Assembly (NCBI GenBank): GCA_015689685.1
Contig: WVSL01000010.1
Coordinates: 1 to 64,000, forward strand
Source of the DNA: Rhodobacterales bacterium HKCCE2091
GTDB lineage: Bacteria; Pseudomonadota; Alphaproteobacteria; Rhodobacterales; Rhodobacteraceae
Direction of reading: 5' to 3'
DNA: 64,000 bases
This document shows, in pieces, positions 56,451-64,000 of the stretch. Every line of letters starts with the position of its first letter. The stretch's first letter is position 1. The translations under genes were made by a program, and so were the position numbers. The notes under the pieces were generated by a model. The model was not told the DNA's origin, did no database searches, and was given only the letters and a program-made list of their open reading frames with translations.

Positions 56451-56711
56451 TCAGTTGGTGACGAAGACGAAGACGGCGATGGCGGTCACCGGCAGGACGT
56501 AGACGAAGAAGATCAGCCAGCGCATCAGCCGGTCGGCACGGGGCTTGAGCCGTTCGCCGACCCAGTCCGCGCGGTCTCCGGGCCGGCCCTCCATCACCCA
56601 GTCCTCTTCCAGCCGCATCTTCTGGCCTTCGCGCAGGTAGTAGTAGACGCAGACATAGATCAGCGTCAGCACCGCGAACAGGATGAAGGCCTGGCGGCCC
56701 AGGTACAGCAT
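56451..56711 (-). CDS. Small two-helix membrane protein
   Basis: 86 aa from ATG 56709-56711 (an in-frame GTG lies two codons upstream). Two transmembrane segments: AFILFAVLTLIYVCVYYYL and WLIFFVYVLPVTAIAVFVFV, separated by a charged loop (DWVMEGRPGDRADWVGERLK). It is paired with the DUF1523 gene. Family not recognised. Confidence 0.75.
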   Translation of the reverse strand: MLYLGRQAFILFAVLTLIYVCVYYYLREGQKMRLEEDWVMEGRPGDRADWVGERLKPRADRLMRWLIFFVYVLPVTAIAVFVFVTN

Positions 56712-56809
56712 CGGCACACCCCCTCGTGTCTGGTTACTCCAAGATATGGTGCGGAAAAAGCCGAATGGCAGGGTTGCGGGCGGCGCCGGTGCGGGACAAT
56801 GCTCCGGCC

Positions 56810-58087
56810 ATGACGATGGATGACCGGATTCGAGACCAGGTCGGCGCGCGCCGAGACGAGATGGTGGCGCTGACCCGCGACCTCGTCCGCATCCCGACCC
56901 TGAACCCGCCCGGCCGCAGCTACCGCGAGATCTGCGAGTTCATTGCCGGCTGGCTGGAACCGCGCGGATGGACGGTGGAGCTTCTGCGCGCCCGCGGCGC
57001 CTTCGGCGACAGCGAGACCTGGCCGCGCTGGAACCTCGTCGCCCGGATCGAGGGCACCGGCCCCGGCGACTGCGTGCACTTCAACTCGCACCACGACGTG
57101 GTCGAGGTCGGGCATGGCTGGACGAAGGACCCGTTCGGCGGCGAGGTCGCCAACGGCCGCGTCTACGGCCGCGGCACCTGCGACATGAAGGGCGGGCTGG
57201 CCGCGTCGATGATCGCGGCCGAGGCGTTCCGCGCGGCCTGCCCGGAATTCCGCGGCGCGATCGAAATCTCGGCCACGGCGGACGAGGAATCGGGCGGCTA
57301 CGGCGGCGTCGCGTGGCTGGCGGAACGGGGTTATTTCGATCCCGCCAGGGTCCAGCACGTCATCATCCCCGAGCCCCTGAACAAGGACCGCATCTGCCTC
57401 GGCCATCGCGGCGTCTGGTGGGCCGAGATCGAGACCCAGGGCCGCATCGCCCACGGCTCCATGCCGTTTCTCGGCGACTGCGCGGTGCGCCACATGGGCG
57501 CGGTGCTGGCCGAGATGGAAGCGACGCTGTTCCCCCTCCTGGCGACCAAGCGCACCGCGATGCCGGTGGTGCCGGAGGGCGCGAAGCAGTCCACGCTCAA
57601 CATCAACGCGATCCACGGCGGCGAGCCGGAACAGGACCCGGACTATACCGGCCTGCCCGCGCCCTGCGTCCCCGACCGCTGCCGCATCACCATCGACCGC
57701 CGCTTCCTGATCGAGGAGGATCTCGCCGAGGTGAAGGCCGAGGTGACCGCGATGCTGGAGCGGGTGAAGGCGGTGCGGCCGGAGTTCCGCTACACGATCC
57801 GCGACCTGTTCGAGGTCCAGCCGACGATGACGGACGAGGACGCGCCGGTGGTGCGGACGGTGCAGGCGGCGATCGCGAAGGTTCTCGACCGGCAGGCGGA
57901 GTTCGTGGTCAGCCCCGGGACCTACGACCAGAAGCACATCGACCGGATCGGGCGGCTGAAGAACTGCATCGCCTACGGCCCCGGCATCCTCGACCTCGCC
58001 CACCAGCCCGACGAATGGGTCGGGATCGACGACATGGCGGACGCGGCGACGGTGATGGCGCTGACGCTGGCGGAGCTGTTGGGCTAG
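56810..58087 (+). CDS. M20-family metallohydrolase (ArgE/DapE-like)
   Basis: 425 aa from ATG 56810. Metal-binding and catalytic motifs of the M20 family: HFNSHHDVVEVGHGW, GRGTCDMKGGLAA, ISATADEESGGYGG and the terminal His region. The dimerisation domain follows HRGVWWAEIETQGRIAHGSM. Annotated relatives are acetylornithine deacetylase, succinyl-diaminopimelate desuccinylase or N-carbamoylase types. Neighbours do not identify the substrate. Confidence 0.9.
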   Translation: MTMDDRIRDQVGARRDEMVALTRDLVRIPTLNPPGRSYREICEFIAGWLEPRGWTVELLRARGAFGDSETWPRWNLVARIEGTGPGDCVHFNSHHDVVEVGHGWTKDPFGGEVANGRVYGRGTCDMKGGLAASMIAAEAFRAACPEFRGAIEISATADEESGGYGGVAWLAERGYFDPARVQHVIIPEPLNKDRICLGHRGVWWAEIETQGRIAHGSMPFLGDCAVRHMGAVLAEMEATLFPLLATKRTAMPVVPEGAKQSTLNINAIHGGEPEQDPDYTGLPAPCVPDRCRITIDRRFLIEEDLAEVKAEVTAMLERVKAVRPEFRYTIRDLFEVQPTMTDEDAPVVRTVQAAIAKVLDRQAEFVVSPGTYDQKHIDRIGRLKNCIAYGPGILDLAHQPDEWVGIDDMADAATVMALTLAELLG

Positions 58088-58180
58088 GGCGGGCGGCGCT
58101 CAGGGCCATCGAGGCCCTTCCCGCCGCGGTGCCTCGCCGGCACTGGCCTGACGGGGTCTTCGACCCCTTCAGACTTCCCC

Positions 58181-58196
58181 GAGGATATTTCCGGGA
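58181..58196 (-). repeat. Intergenic repeat copy C (minus strand, partial)
   Basis: On the minus strand TCCCGGAAATATCCTC, sharing CCGGAAATATCC with copy B. It sits about 70 bp beyond the end of the 65-aa gene that is read toward it. Confidence 0.45.
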
Positions 58197-58250
58197 TAGA
58201 GAAGCCGGATCACCGAACCGCCGGGGCAAAACCCCGCGCGCCCGTTCCGG

Positions 58251-58270
58251 TCAGGTCAGGTCAGGTCAGG
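58251..58270. repeat. Tandem pentamer (TCAGG)x4 at the 3' end of a small gene
   Basis: Four perfect copies of a 5-bp unit. On the minus strand it reads CCTGA x4 and provides the stop codon of the small gene (58266-58268). The further TGA copies fall in successive frames. Confidence 0.85.
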
Positions 58271-58463
58271 CGACTTCGAGAAGCCCGAGCCGCGAAAGGG
58301 CTTCCTCGGCGCGGCTACGCGCGCCGGCGTCGCCGTCGAGAACCTCGCCGTTCAGCGCGCGCACGACGCGGCTGAGCGTCTTGGCCCGGCGCTGTTCCCT
58401 GATGAAGTCGGACACCCCGTCCTCGGACATGCCAATGATGTCCTCGGCCAATTTGCGTACCAT
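58266..58463 (-). CDS. Small helical protein of unknown function
   Basis: 65 aa from ATG 58461-58463 with GGGGGGTGG upstream. Entirely helical in appearance: MVRKLAEDIIGMSEDGVSDF then IREQRRAKTLSRVVRALNGE. Basic middle section. It is divergent from the peptide-binding protein gene. No known domain. Confidence 0.65.
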   Translation of the reverse strand: MVRKLAEDIIGMSEDGVSDFIREQRRAKTLSRVVRALNGEVLDGDAGARSRAEEALSRLGLLEVA

Positions 58464-58655
58464 ATCCACCCCCCGCTCGGTCCCGTGAAACCCGGCGCTC
58501 ATGCCGCCCTTACCGGCCCGGGCCGATTCGCGCGACACCCGTGTGACGCTTTCCACAGATTTCGTCGCGTCATGGCCGGCGGATGCGGCGCTTGCAAGCG
58601 GATATGCTTGCCCCATACCATCCCCGCAAAACAGCAATTCACAGGGAGTGCCTCG

Positions 58656-60128
58656 ATGTTCATCCGCCTCATGTCCGGCGCCGCTGCCGTCGCGATCCTT
58701 GCCGGTGCCGCCGCCGCGCAGCAGACCGACATCACCATCGGGATGCAGCTGGAGCCGCCGAACCTCGACCCGACAGGCGGCGCCGCCGCCGCCATCGACG
58801 AGGTGGTCTATGCCAACCTGTTCGAGGGCCTGACCCGCTTCGGCCCCGACGGCTCGGTCCTGCCCGGGCTGGCCGAGTCCTGGGACATCTCCGACGACGG
58901 GCTGACCTACACCTTCCACCTGCGCCCCGGCGTGACCTTCCACGACGGCACGACCTTCGACGCCGAGGACGTGGTGTTCTCGCTCGACCGCGCCCGTGCC
59001 GAGGGGTCGACCAACGCGCAGCCCGCGCTCTTCGCCTCGATCGAGAGCGTCACCGCCGTCGACCCGGAGACCGTGGAGATCACCCTGTCCGCGCCGAACG
59101 GGGCGCTCCTGTTCAACCTCGCCTGGGGCGACGCGGTGATCGTGGCACCCGAGACGGCGGACACCAACGAGACAGAGCCGGTCGGCACCGGGCCGTTCAT
59201 GTTCTCCGAATGGGCGCAGGGCGATCACGTCACGCTGACCCGCTATCCCGACTACTGGGGCGAGGCCCCGGCGCTGGAGAGCGCGACCTTCCGCTTCATC
59301 TCGGACCCCAACGCCGCCTTCGCGGCGATGATGGCGGGCGACATCGACGCCTTCCCGGTCTTCCCCGCGCCCGAGACGCTGGCGCAGTTCGAGGCCGATC
59401 CGCGCTTCACCGTCATCGTCGGCTCGACCGAGGGCGAGACCATCCTCGGGATCAACAACGCCGAGCCGCCGCTCGATGACGTGCGGGTGCGCGAGGCCAT
59501 CGCCCACGCGATCAACCGGCAGGACATCATCGACGGGGCGATGTTCGGCTACGGCACGCCGATCGGCACCCATTTCGCGCCGCACAACCCCGATTACGTC
59601 GACCTGACCGAGATGTCGGCTTACGACCCGGACCGCGCGCGCGAGTTGCTGGCCGAGGCCGGCGTCGAGAACCTGACCCTGCGGATGATGCTGCCGCCGC
59701 CGGTCTATGCCCGCCGCGGCGGCGAGATCATCGCGAGCCAGCTTCGCGAGGTCGGGATCGAGACCGAGATCACCAACCTGGAATGGGCGCAGTGGCTGGA
59801 ACAGGTGTTCCGCGGCCACGATTTCGACCTGACCATCGTCAGCCATACCGAGCCCGCGGACATCAACATCTACGCCCGCCCGGACTACTACTTCCAGTAC
59901 GACAGTTCCGGGTTCCAGGCGCTGATGGAGGAACTGGCCGCGACGACCGACCCCGCCGACCGCAGCGCGCTGAACCAGCAGGCGCAGCAGATCATCGCGG
60001 AGGATTTCGTGAACGCCTACCTGTTCCAGCTCGCCAAGACCGGCGTCGCCGACGCCCGGATCGAGGGGCTGTGGGAAAACTCGCCCACGCAGGCCAACGA
60101 CCTGACCGGGGTGCGCTGGACGGAGTGA
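58656..60128 (+). CDS. ABC transporter substrate-binding protein, family 5 (peptide/opine type)
   Basis: 490 aa from ATG 58656 with AGGGAG about 10 nt upstream. Signal peptide (MSGAAAVAILAGAAAAQQ). Typical SBP_bac_5 blocks: PPNLDPTGGAAAAIDEVVYA, GLAESWDISDDGLTYTFHLR, GVTFHDGTTFDAEDVVFSLD, RVREAIAHAINRQDII, GEIIASQLREVGIETEI. Binds di-/oligopeptides, opines or similar in the periplasm. No permease or ATPase genes follow in the window, so it is an orphan binding protein here. Confidence 0.93.
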   Translation: MFIRLMSGAAAVAILAGAAAAQQTDITIGMQLEPPNLDPTGGAAAAIDEVVYANLFEGLTRFGPDGSVLPGLAESWDISDDGLTYTFHLRPGVTFHDGTTFDAEDVVFSLDRARAEGSTNAQPALFASIESVTAVDPETVEITLSAPNGALLFNLAWGDAVIVAPETADTNETEPVGTGPFMFSEWAQGDHVTLTRYPDYWGEAPALESATFRFISDPNAAFAAMMAGDIDAFPVFPAPETLAQFEADPRFTVIVGSTEGETILGINNAEPPLDDVRVREAIAHAINRQDIIDGAMFGYGTPIGTHFAPHNPDYVDLTEMSAYDPDRARELLAEAGVENLTLRMMLPPPVYARRGGEIIASQLREVGIETEITNLEWAQWLEQVFRGHDFDLTIVSHTEPADINIYARPDYYFQYDSSGFQALMEELAATTDPADRSALNQQAQQIIAEDFVNAYLFQLAKTGVADARIEGLWENSPTQANDLTGVRWTE

Positions 60129-60167
60129 TCCGCGAAGGGTCCGGAACGCACTCGACGCGACAAGGCG

Positions 60168-60193
60168 CCCCGGTCGATCGGCCGGGGTGTTTT
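60168..60193 (+). terminator. Rho-independent terminator of the substrate-binding protein gene
   Basis: CCCCGGTCG / CGGCCGGGG (eight pairs including one G-U wobble, short loop) followed by TGTTTT, 39 bp after the stop. Confidence 0.75.
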
Positions 60194-60314
60194 CCGTCGC
60201 GCGGCGGCGGCGCGACCGCAAACGGCTAAGCGCGCGCGGCGAATCGTGCGACCATCCCCGTACCGACGATTTCAGACACCGGGCATTTCATATCGGGTCG
60301 AGGGGGGACCATTC

Positions 60315-60614
60315 ATGACCTACCGGATCGCCGCGGGCCTTTCGCTGGCCGCCATGCTGCCGCTGAGCGCCTGCATGGAGACGACATCCGCCGAGAGCGT
60401 CGGGCCGCAGGCCTCGGCGGAGCAGGCCTGTCTCCGCGACGTGATCGCGGCGACGAACAACCCCGACGCGGTCGTGCTCGCCACCGACTACCCGGAGGCC
60501 GGGACGCACGTGATCGTCGGCGTCGGGCCGCAGCGCGCCCGCTGGTCCTGCATCGCCTATCCCGACGGCACCACCGGCGGGATCATGTCGCTTACCGACG
60601 AGGGGGCCCTGTGA
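60315..60614 (+). CDS. Small lipoprotein, paralogue of the next gene product
   Basis: 99 aa from ATG 60315 with GGGGGG upstream. Signal sequence with lipobox LSAC. The mature domain (ACLRDVIAATNNPDAVVLAT, EAGTHVIVGV, RWSCIAYPDG) contains two cysteines and resembles residues about 30-90 of the next protein (GCIDAVQAQVG, EAGTLVYLED, WRCIGYRDG). The stop overlaps the next start. Function unknown. Confidence 0.75.
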   Translation: MTYRIAAGLSLAAMLPLSACMETTSAESVGPQASAEQACLRDVIAATNNPDAVVLATDYPEAGTHVIVGVGPQRARWSCIAYPDGTTGGIMSLTDEGAL

Positions 60615-61216
60615 TGCGGAGGGCGGCTTCCGTGGCCGGGGCGCTCGCCCTTCTCGCGGCCCCGGCGCTGGCGCAGGGCGAGGAACAGGCCGCGGTCGAG
60701 GGATGCATCGACGCGGTGCAGGCGCAGGTCGGCGGCGGCGGGCAGGTGCTGGCGTCCGAGTTCAGCGAGGCCGGAACGCTCGTGTACCTTGAGGATTCCA
60801 CCGCGACGATCTGGCGGTGCATCGGCTACCGCGACGGCAGCGTCGGCGAACTCGCGGTGGCGGAGGACCTGTCGGAGCTGGACGCGCTGATGTCCGGCGG
60901 GGTCGAGCCCGTGGTCGTGCAGTTCGCCCCCGGCACCTCCGGCGCGACCTACGGCGGCACGCTGGAGGCCGGCGGCGCGGTGCAATACGTGCTCGGCGCG
61001 CGCGAGGGACAGGTTCTGTACGTGACCGTCACCTCGCTCGGACAGGCCGGCATGTACTACCACATCCGCAACCCCGATGGTTCGCAGCTTCTGGACGGGA
61101 TGGACTGGGCAACGCCCTACCAGGGGCAGCTCTGGCAGTCCGGCGACCACGTGGTGGAGATCGTCAACACCGCCTCCGCGCCCGCGCAGTACGAGGTCGT
61201 GTTCGGGATCGAATGA
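60614..61216 (+). CDS. Secreted protein with paralogous domain plus C-terminal beta domain
   Basis: 200 aa from ATG 60614 (a GTG lies one codon upstream). Signal peptide (RAASVAGALALLAAPALAQ). Residues about 30-90 match the preceding lipoprotein; residues about 95-200 form a beta-rich domain (VVQFAPGTSGATYGGTLEAG, YYHIRNPDGSQLLDGM, HVVEIVNTASAPAQYEVVF) resembling inhibitor- or carbohydrate-binding-like sandwiches seen in periplasmic proteins. Not recognised further. Coupled to the upstream gene. Confidence 0.75.
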   Translation: MRRAASVAGALALLAAPALAQGEEQAAVEGCIDAVQAQVGGGGQVLASEFSEAGTLVYLEDSTATIWRCIGYRDGSVGELAVAEDLSELDALMSGGVEPVVVQFAPGTSGATYGGTLEAGGAVQYVLGAREGQVLYVTVTSLGQAGMYYHIRNPDGSQLLDGMDWATPYQGQLWQSGDHVVEIVNTASAPAQYEVVFGIE

Positions 61217-61226
61217 CCGGCCGAGC

Positions 61227-62834
61227 CTAGTGTCCCGCGCCCATCCGCCCGGTGCGGACGCCGTAATCGGCCGCGACCTGGTAATCGGGGTCGTCATCGC
61301 TGTCGACGATGAGTTGCCCGGCCTTCTTCAGCAGGCGGTGGCAGTCCCGGCTCAGGTGGCGCAGTTGCAGCCGCTTGCCCGCCGCCGCGTATTTCGCCGC
61401 CACCGCCTCGATCGCGGTCAGCGCGGACTGGTCGGCGACGCGGCTGCCCTCGAAATCCACGATCACGAGACCGGGGTCGTTCGCCGGGTCGAACAGTTCC
61501 GCGAAGCCGGCGGCGGAGCCGAAGAACAGCGGCCCCTGCACCCGGTAGACCTTCGCGCCCTCGGGCGTGGTGTGGCTGACCGCGTGGATGCGCTTGGCGT
61601 TGGTCCAGGCGTATTCCAGCGCCGAGACGATGACGCCCACGACGACCGCCGTGGCGAGGTCGAAGAACACCGTCACCACCGTCACCAGCACGATCACCAG
61701 CGCGTCGGCCAGCGGCACGCGGGCGAGGATCACGAGGCTGTTCCAGGCGAAGGTCCCGATCACCACCATGAACATCACGCCGACGAGCGCGGCCAGCGGG
61801 ATCAGCTCGATCAGGGGCGAGGCGACGAGAATGAACAGGAGCAGGAACAGCGCCGCCGAGGTGCCGGACAGCCGCGTGCGCCCGCCGGACTTCACGTTGA
61901 TAATCGACTGGCCGATCATCGCGCAGCCGCCCATGCCGCCGAAGAATCCGGTCACGGTGTTCGCGACGCCCTGGGCCAGGCATTCCTTGCTCGCCCCGCC
62001 GCGCTGGCCGGTGATCTCGCCGACGAGATTCAGGGTCAGAAGGCTCTCGATCAGGCCGATGGCGGCGAGGATGAAGGCGTAAGGCGTGATGATGCGGAAG
62101 GTTTCCCAGTCCAGCGGCACCGTCGGCAGGTGGAAGGGCGGAAGGCCGCCGTCGATCTCGGCGAGGTCACCCACGCGCGGCACGTCGAGTCCGAAGGCCA
62201 GCACGATGACCGACACCACCAGGATCCCGGCCAGCGGCGCGGGGAAGGCGGAGGTGAACCGCGGCAGGAGCCAGATCACCAGCATGGTCAGCGCCACCAG
62301 AGCCAGCATCAGGACGAGCGGCAGGCCCGACATCCACTCGCCGCCCGCCATGCCGTGGCCGGAGGCCTCGGCGGTTCCGGGCACCTGGAACTGCGAAAGT
62401 TGAGCGAGGAAGATCACGATGGCCAGCCCGTTGACGAAGCCGAGCATCACAGGGTGCGGCACCAACCGGATGAACTTCCCGAGCCGGAACACCCCGGCCG
62501 CGATCTGTATGAGGCCCATCAGGACGACGGTGGCGAACAGGTACTCGACCCCGTGCTCGGCGACGAGGCTGACCATGACAACGGCGAGCGCCCCGGTCGC
62601 GCCGGAAATCATGCCGGGCCGGCCGCCGAGAAGCGCGGTGATGAGGCCGACAATGAACGCGGCGTAAAGGCCGACCAGCGGCTCCACCCCGGCGACGAAG
62701 GCGAAGGCCACGGCCTCGGGCACGAGCGCGAGCGCGACGGTGAGCCCGGCCAGGAGCTCGATCCGGATCTGCCCGCCACGCGGGAGGTTGAGGAAGTCGG
62801 CACGCGCGATGGCCGCCGTCAGGAGCTTCGGCAA
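61227..62834 (-). CDS. SulP-family anion transporter with C-terminal STAS domain
   Basis: 535 aa. About a dozen transmembrane helices with SulP motifs: LLAGLTVALALVPEAVAFAF, VGLYAAFIVGLITALLGGRPGMISGATGALAVV and GFFGGMGGCAMIGQSIINVKSGGRTRLSG. The final 120 residues form a STAS domain (YRVQGPLFFGSAAGFAELF, DFEGSRVADQSALTAIEAV). Substrate could be sulfate, bicarbonate or dicarboxylate. Convergent with the preceding gene pair, 10 bp apart. Confidence 0.94.
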   Translation of the reverse strand: MPKLLTAAIARADFLNLPRGGQIRIELLAGLTVALALVPEAVAFAFVAGVEPLVGLYAAFIVGLITALLGGRPGMISGATGALAVVMVSLVAEHGVEYLFATVVLMGLIQIAAGVFRLGKFIRLVPHPVMLGFVNGLAIVIFLAQLSQFQVPGTAEASGHGMAGGEWMSGLPLVLMLALVALTMLVIWLLPRFTSAFPAPLAGILVVSVIVLAFGLDVPRVGDLAEIDGGLPPFHLPTVPLDWETFRIITPYAFILAAIGLIESLLTLNLVGEITGQRGGASKECLAQGVANTVTGFFGGMGGCAMIGQSIINVKSGGRTRLSGTSAALFLLLFILVASPLIELIPLAALVGVMFMVVIGTFAWNSLVILARVPLADALVIVLVTVVTVFFDLATAVVVGVIVSALEYAWTNAKRIHAVSHTTPEGAKVYRVQGPLFFGSAAGFAELFDPANDPGLVIVDFEGSRVADQSALTAIEAVAAKYAAAGKRLQLRHLSRDCHRLLKKAGQLIVDSDDDPDYQVAADYGVRTGRMGAGH

Positions 62835-62938
62835 GAGGTCGTCCCCGGGGATTGGATGTTAGCGCCCCCGTAGCACGATGCCGCAGCGCAGAAAACCCCT
62901 CCGGGTACCGGATGCCGTCGCGGGAGGTGCCTGCATCC

Positions 62939-63925
62939 TCAGCCGAACATCCCGCGCCATGTCGGCTTCGGGTCGCCGTCGAGGGCCTTCGCCTCGTAGA
63001 CGCCGCGCGCGATCGCGCGGGCGAGGCAGGTCGCGGCGGCATGTCCGGCGTGGATCAGGGCGCGGTCGGGGTCCGCCACCTCGCGCCGCCCGGTCGAGGC
63101 CGCGAAGACGAGGTCGCCGTCGAACGGGCTGTGCGACGGCACCACCGCGCGGGCGATCCCGTCATGGGCCATCATCGCCATCCGCTTCAGCTGCACCTTG
63201 GACAGGGCAAGGTCGGTGGCCACCACCGCGATCACCGTCGCCGCGCGGGGTTCGGACTTCGTCGGCACCCAGTCCGCCGGTGCGGTCGGCAGGCCACGGC
63301 CGCCGAACTCGTCGCCTTCCTCCCACGGGGCGGCCCAGAACCGGCCCTCCGGCCCCGCCGTGACGGTGCCGACCGGGTTCGCGACCGCCACCGCGCCGAC
63401 CGTTCCGCCGCCCGGCAGCACGGCGGAGGCGGAGCCGAGCCCGCCCTTCAGCACCGCCGATGTCGCGCCGGTCCCGGCCCCGGCGGTGCCGAGCGCGAAG
63501 TCGTCCCCCGCCGCCGCCAGCGCCGCCCGCCCGAGCCCGCGCCAGGGCGGATCGGTCCAGTCCTGCCGCCCGCCGCCCGCGAGGTCGAAGACGATCGCCG
63601 CCGGCACGATCGGCACCACCTGTCCGTGGACAGCGACGCCGCGCCCCGCCGCGCGCAGGTCCGCCATCACCCCCGACGCCGCGTCGAGCCCGTAGGCCGA
63701 CCCGCCGGACAGGACCAGCGCGTCGACCCGGTCGTTCGCCGCCTCGGGCGCCAGCAGGTCGGTTTCCCGCGTGCCGGGCGCGCCGCCCATGACATGCACG
63801 GCGGCCCGGAACGGCGCGTCCGAGGTCACCACGGTGACGCCGGTGCGCAAGTCCATGTCCCCGGCATTGCCGACGAGGATGCCGGGGACGTCGGTCAGGA
63901 GGTTCCGGGGCCCGGGACGCATCAT
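62939..63925 (-). CDS. P1-family peptidase (DmpA/S58-type)
   Basis: 328 aa. N-terminal-nucleophile-type aminopeptidase family: NLLTDVPGILVGNAGD, LSGGSAYGLDAASGVM, the processing/nucleophile region GTAGAGTGATSAVLKGGLGS and GAVAVANPVGTV. The precursor is normally cleaved just before the nucleophilic Ser/Thr in GGLGS. Substrates of relatives include beta-peptides and D-amino-acid peptides. Two in-frame ATGs begin the gene. It follows another gene on the same strand by 18 bp. Confidence 0.9.
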   Translation of the reverse strand: MMRPGPRNLLTDVPGILVGNAGDMDLRTGVTVVTSDAPFRAAVHVMGGAPGTRETDLLAPEAANDRVDALVLSGGSAYGLDAASGVMADLRAAGRGVAVHGQVVPIVPAAIVFDLAGGGRQDWTDPPWRGLGRAALAAAGDDFALGTAGAGTGATSAVLKGGLGSASAVLPGGGTVGAVAVANPVGTVTAGPEGRFWAAPWEEGDEFGGRGLPTAPADWVPTKSEPRAATVIAVVATDLALSKVQLKRMAMMAHDGIARAVVPSHSPFDGDLVFAASTGRREVADPDRALIHAGHAAATCLARAIARGVYEAKALDGDPKPTWRGMFG

Positions 63926-63943
63926 CGCCGCATCATCGCCGCG

Positions 63944-64000
63944 TCAGATCCGCGGCTTCGCGGCGGCGGTCGCGGGATCGCCGGTATTCGGCACGCCCGC
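63944..64000 (-). CDS. C-terminal end of an upstream gene (partial)
   Basis: The minus strand reads in frame from the right edge to TGA at 63944-63946, encoding AGVPNTGDPATAAAKPRI. It stops 18 bp before the P1 peptidase ATG, as expected for an operon neighbour. Eighteen residues are too few to identify it. Confidence 0.4.
   Translation of the reverse strand, partial: AGVPNTGDPATAAAKPRI

Overview
The window is high-GC chromosomal DNA from an aerobic alphaproteobacterium, almost certainly order Rhodobacterales. This rests on the combination of FnrL with ccoNOQP/ccoG, the ethylmalonyl-CoA pathway (ccr, ecm, mch, mcl2), an mdh-sucCDAB-lpd supercluster next to sdhCDAB, a VPLPA-CTERM protein, a FYDLN-acid protein, an H-NS-like protein and ALDH16. 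I see no rRNA, insertion sequence, phage, plasmid or CRISPR element. One tRNA (Ala-GGC) is present. Assignments come from reading translations and motifs; no database search was run.

Layout. 1-6.8 kb: micro-oxic respiration (ccoG partial, ccoP, ccoQ, ccoO, ccoN), the oxygen regulator fnrL and anaerobic coproporphyrinogen oxidase hemN. FNR boxes lie in front of ccoN and ccoG, and a near-consensus box overlaps the fnrL/hemN starts. 6.9-10.7 kb: small housekeeping genes (lipoprotein, tRNA-Ala, FYDLN-acid protein, YgjP-type metallohydrolase, GntR regulator, TerB-like protein, SH3-like protein). 10.7-24.6 kb, all on the minus strand: mdh, a glycosyltransferase-methyltransferase fusion, sucC, two secreted proteins, sucD, sucA, odhB, two small genes and lpdA. 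24.7-28.5 kb: a TSUP transporter, then malyl-CoA thioesterase (mcl2), an NnrU-type protein and mesaconyl-CoA hydratase (mch). 28.6-30.6 kb: two TM2 proteins, DoxX and a VPLPA-CTERM protein. 30.8-36.1 kb: sdhCDAB, with two secreted proteins and a sulfotransferase between sdhA and sdhB. 36.2-43.8 kb: DUF1989, ornithine decarboxylase with a structured leader, TetR/VOC, aldo-keto reductase, deoD, a fatty-acid desaturase/ArsR pair and an H-NS-like gene. 43.9-48.9 kb: ecm, an acyltransferase and ccr, with good terminators after ecm and ccr. 49.0-50.5 kb: an AT-rich pentapeptide-repeat membrane protein that looks foreign. 50.9-55.7 kb: flavoprotein, deoC and ALDH16. 55.8-64 kb: DUF1523, M20 peptidase, peptide-binding protein, paired secreted paralogues, SulP transporter and P1 peptidase.

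How the genes fit together. The centre of the window is acetyl-CoA and C4 metabolism. Ccr and Ecm make ethylmalonyl-/methylsuccinyl-CoA, Mch and Mcl2 finish the pathway to malate, and Mdh, SucABCD/Lpd and SdhCDAB run the TCA cycle. The cbb3 oxidase at the left end is the high-affinity terminal oxidase. The most striking unexplained signal is a pair of identical 10-bp palindromes (TGTGATCACA) separated by exactly 11 bp, found once upstream of sucC and once upstream of sdhC and nowhere else that I noticed. A second is a set of three tandem stem-loops between sucC and the next gene whose stems differ in sequence but keep perfect pairing, and which stay open as an in-frame peptide repeat.
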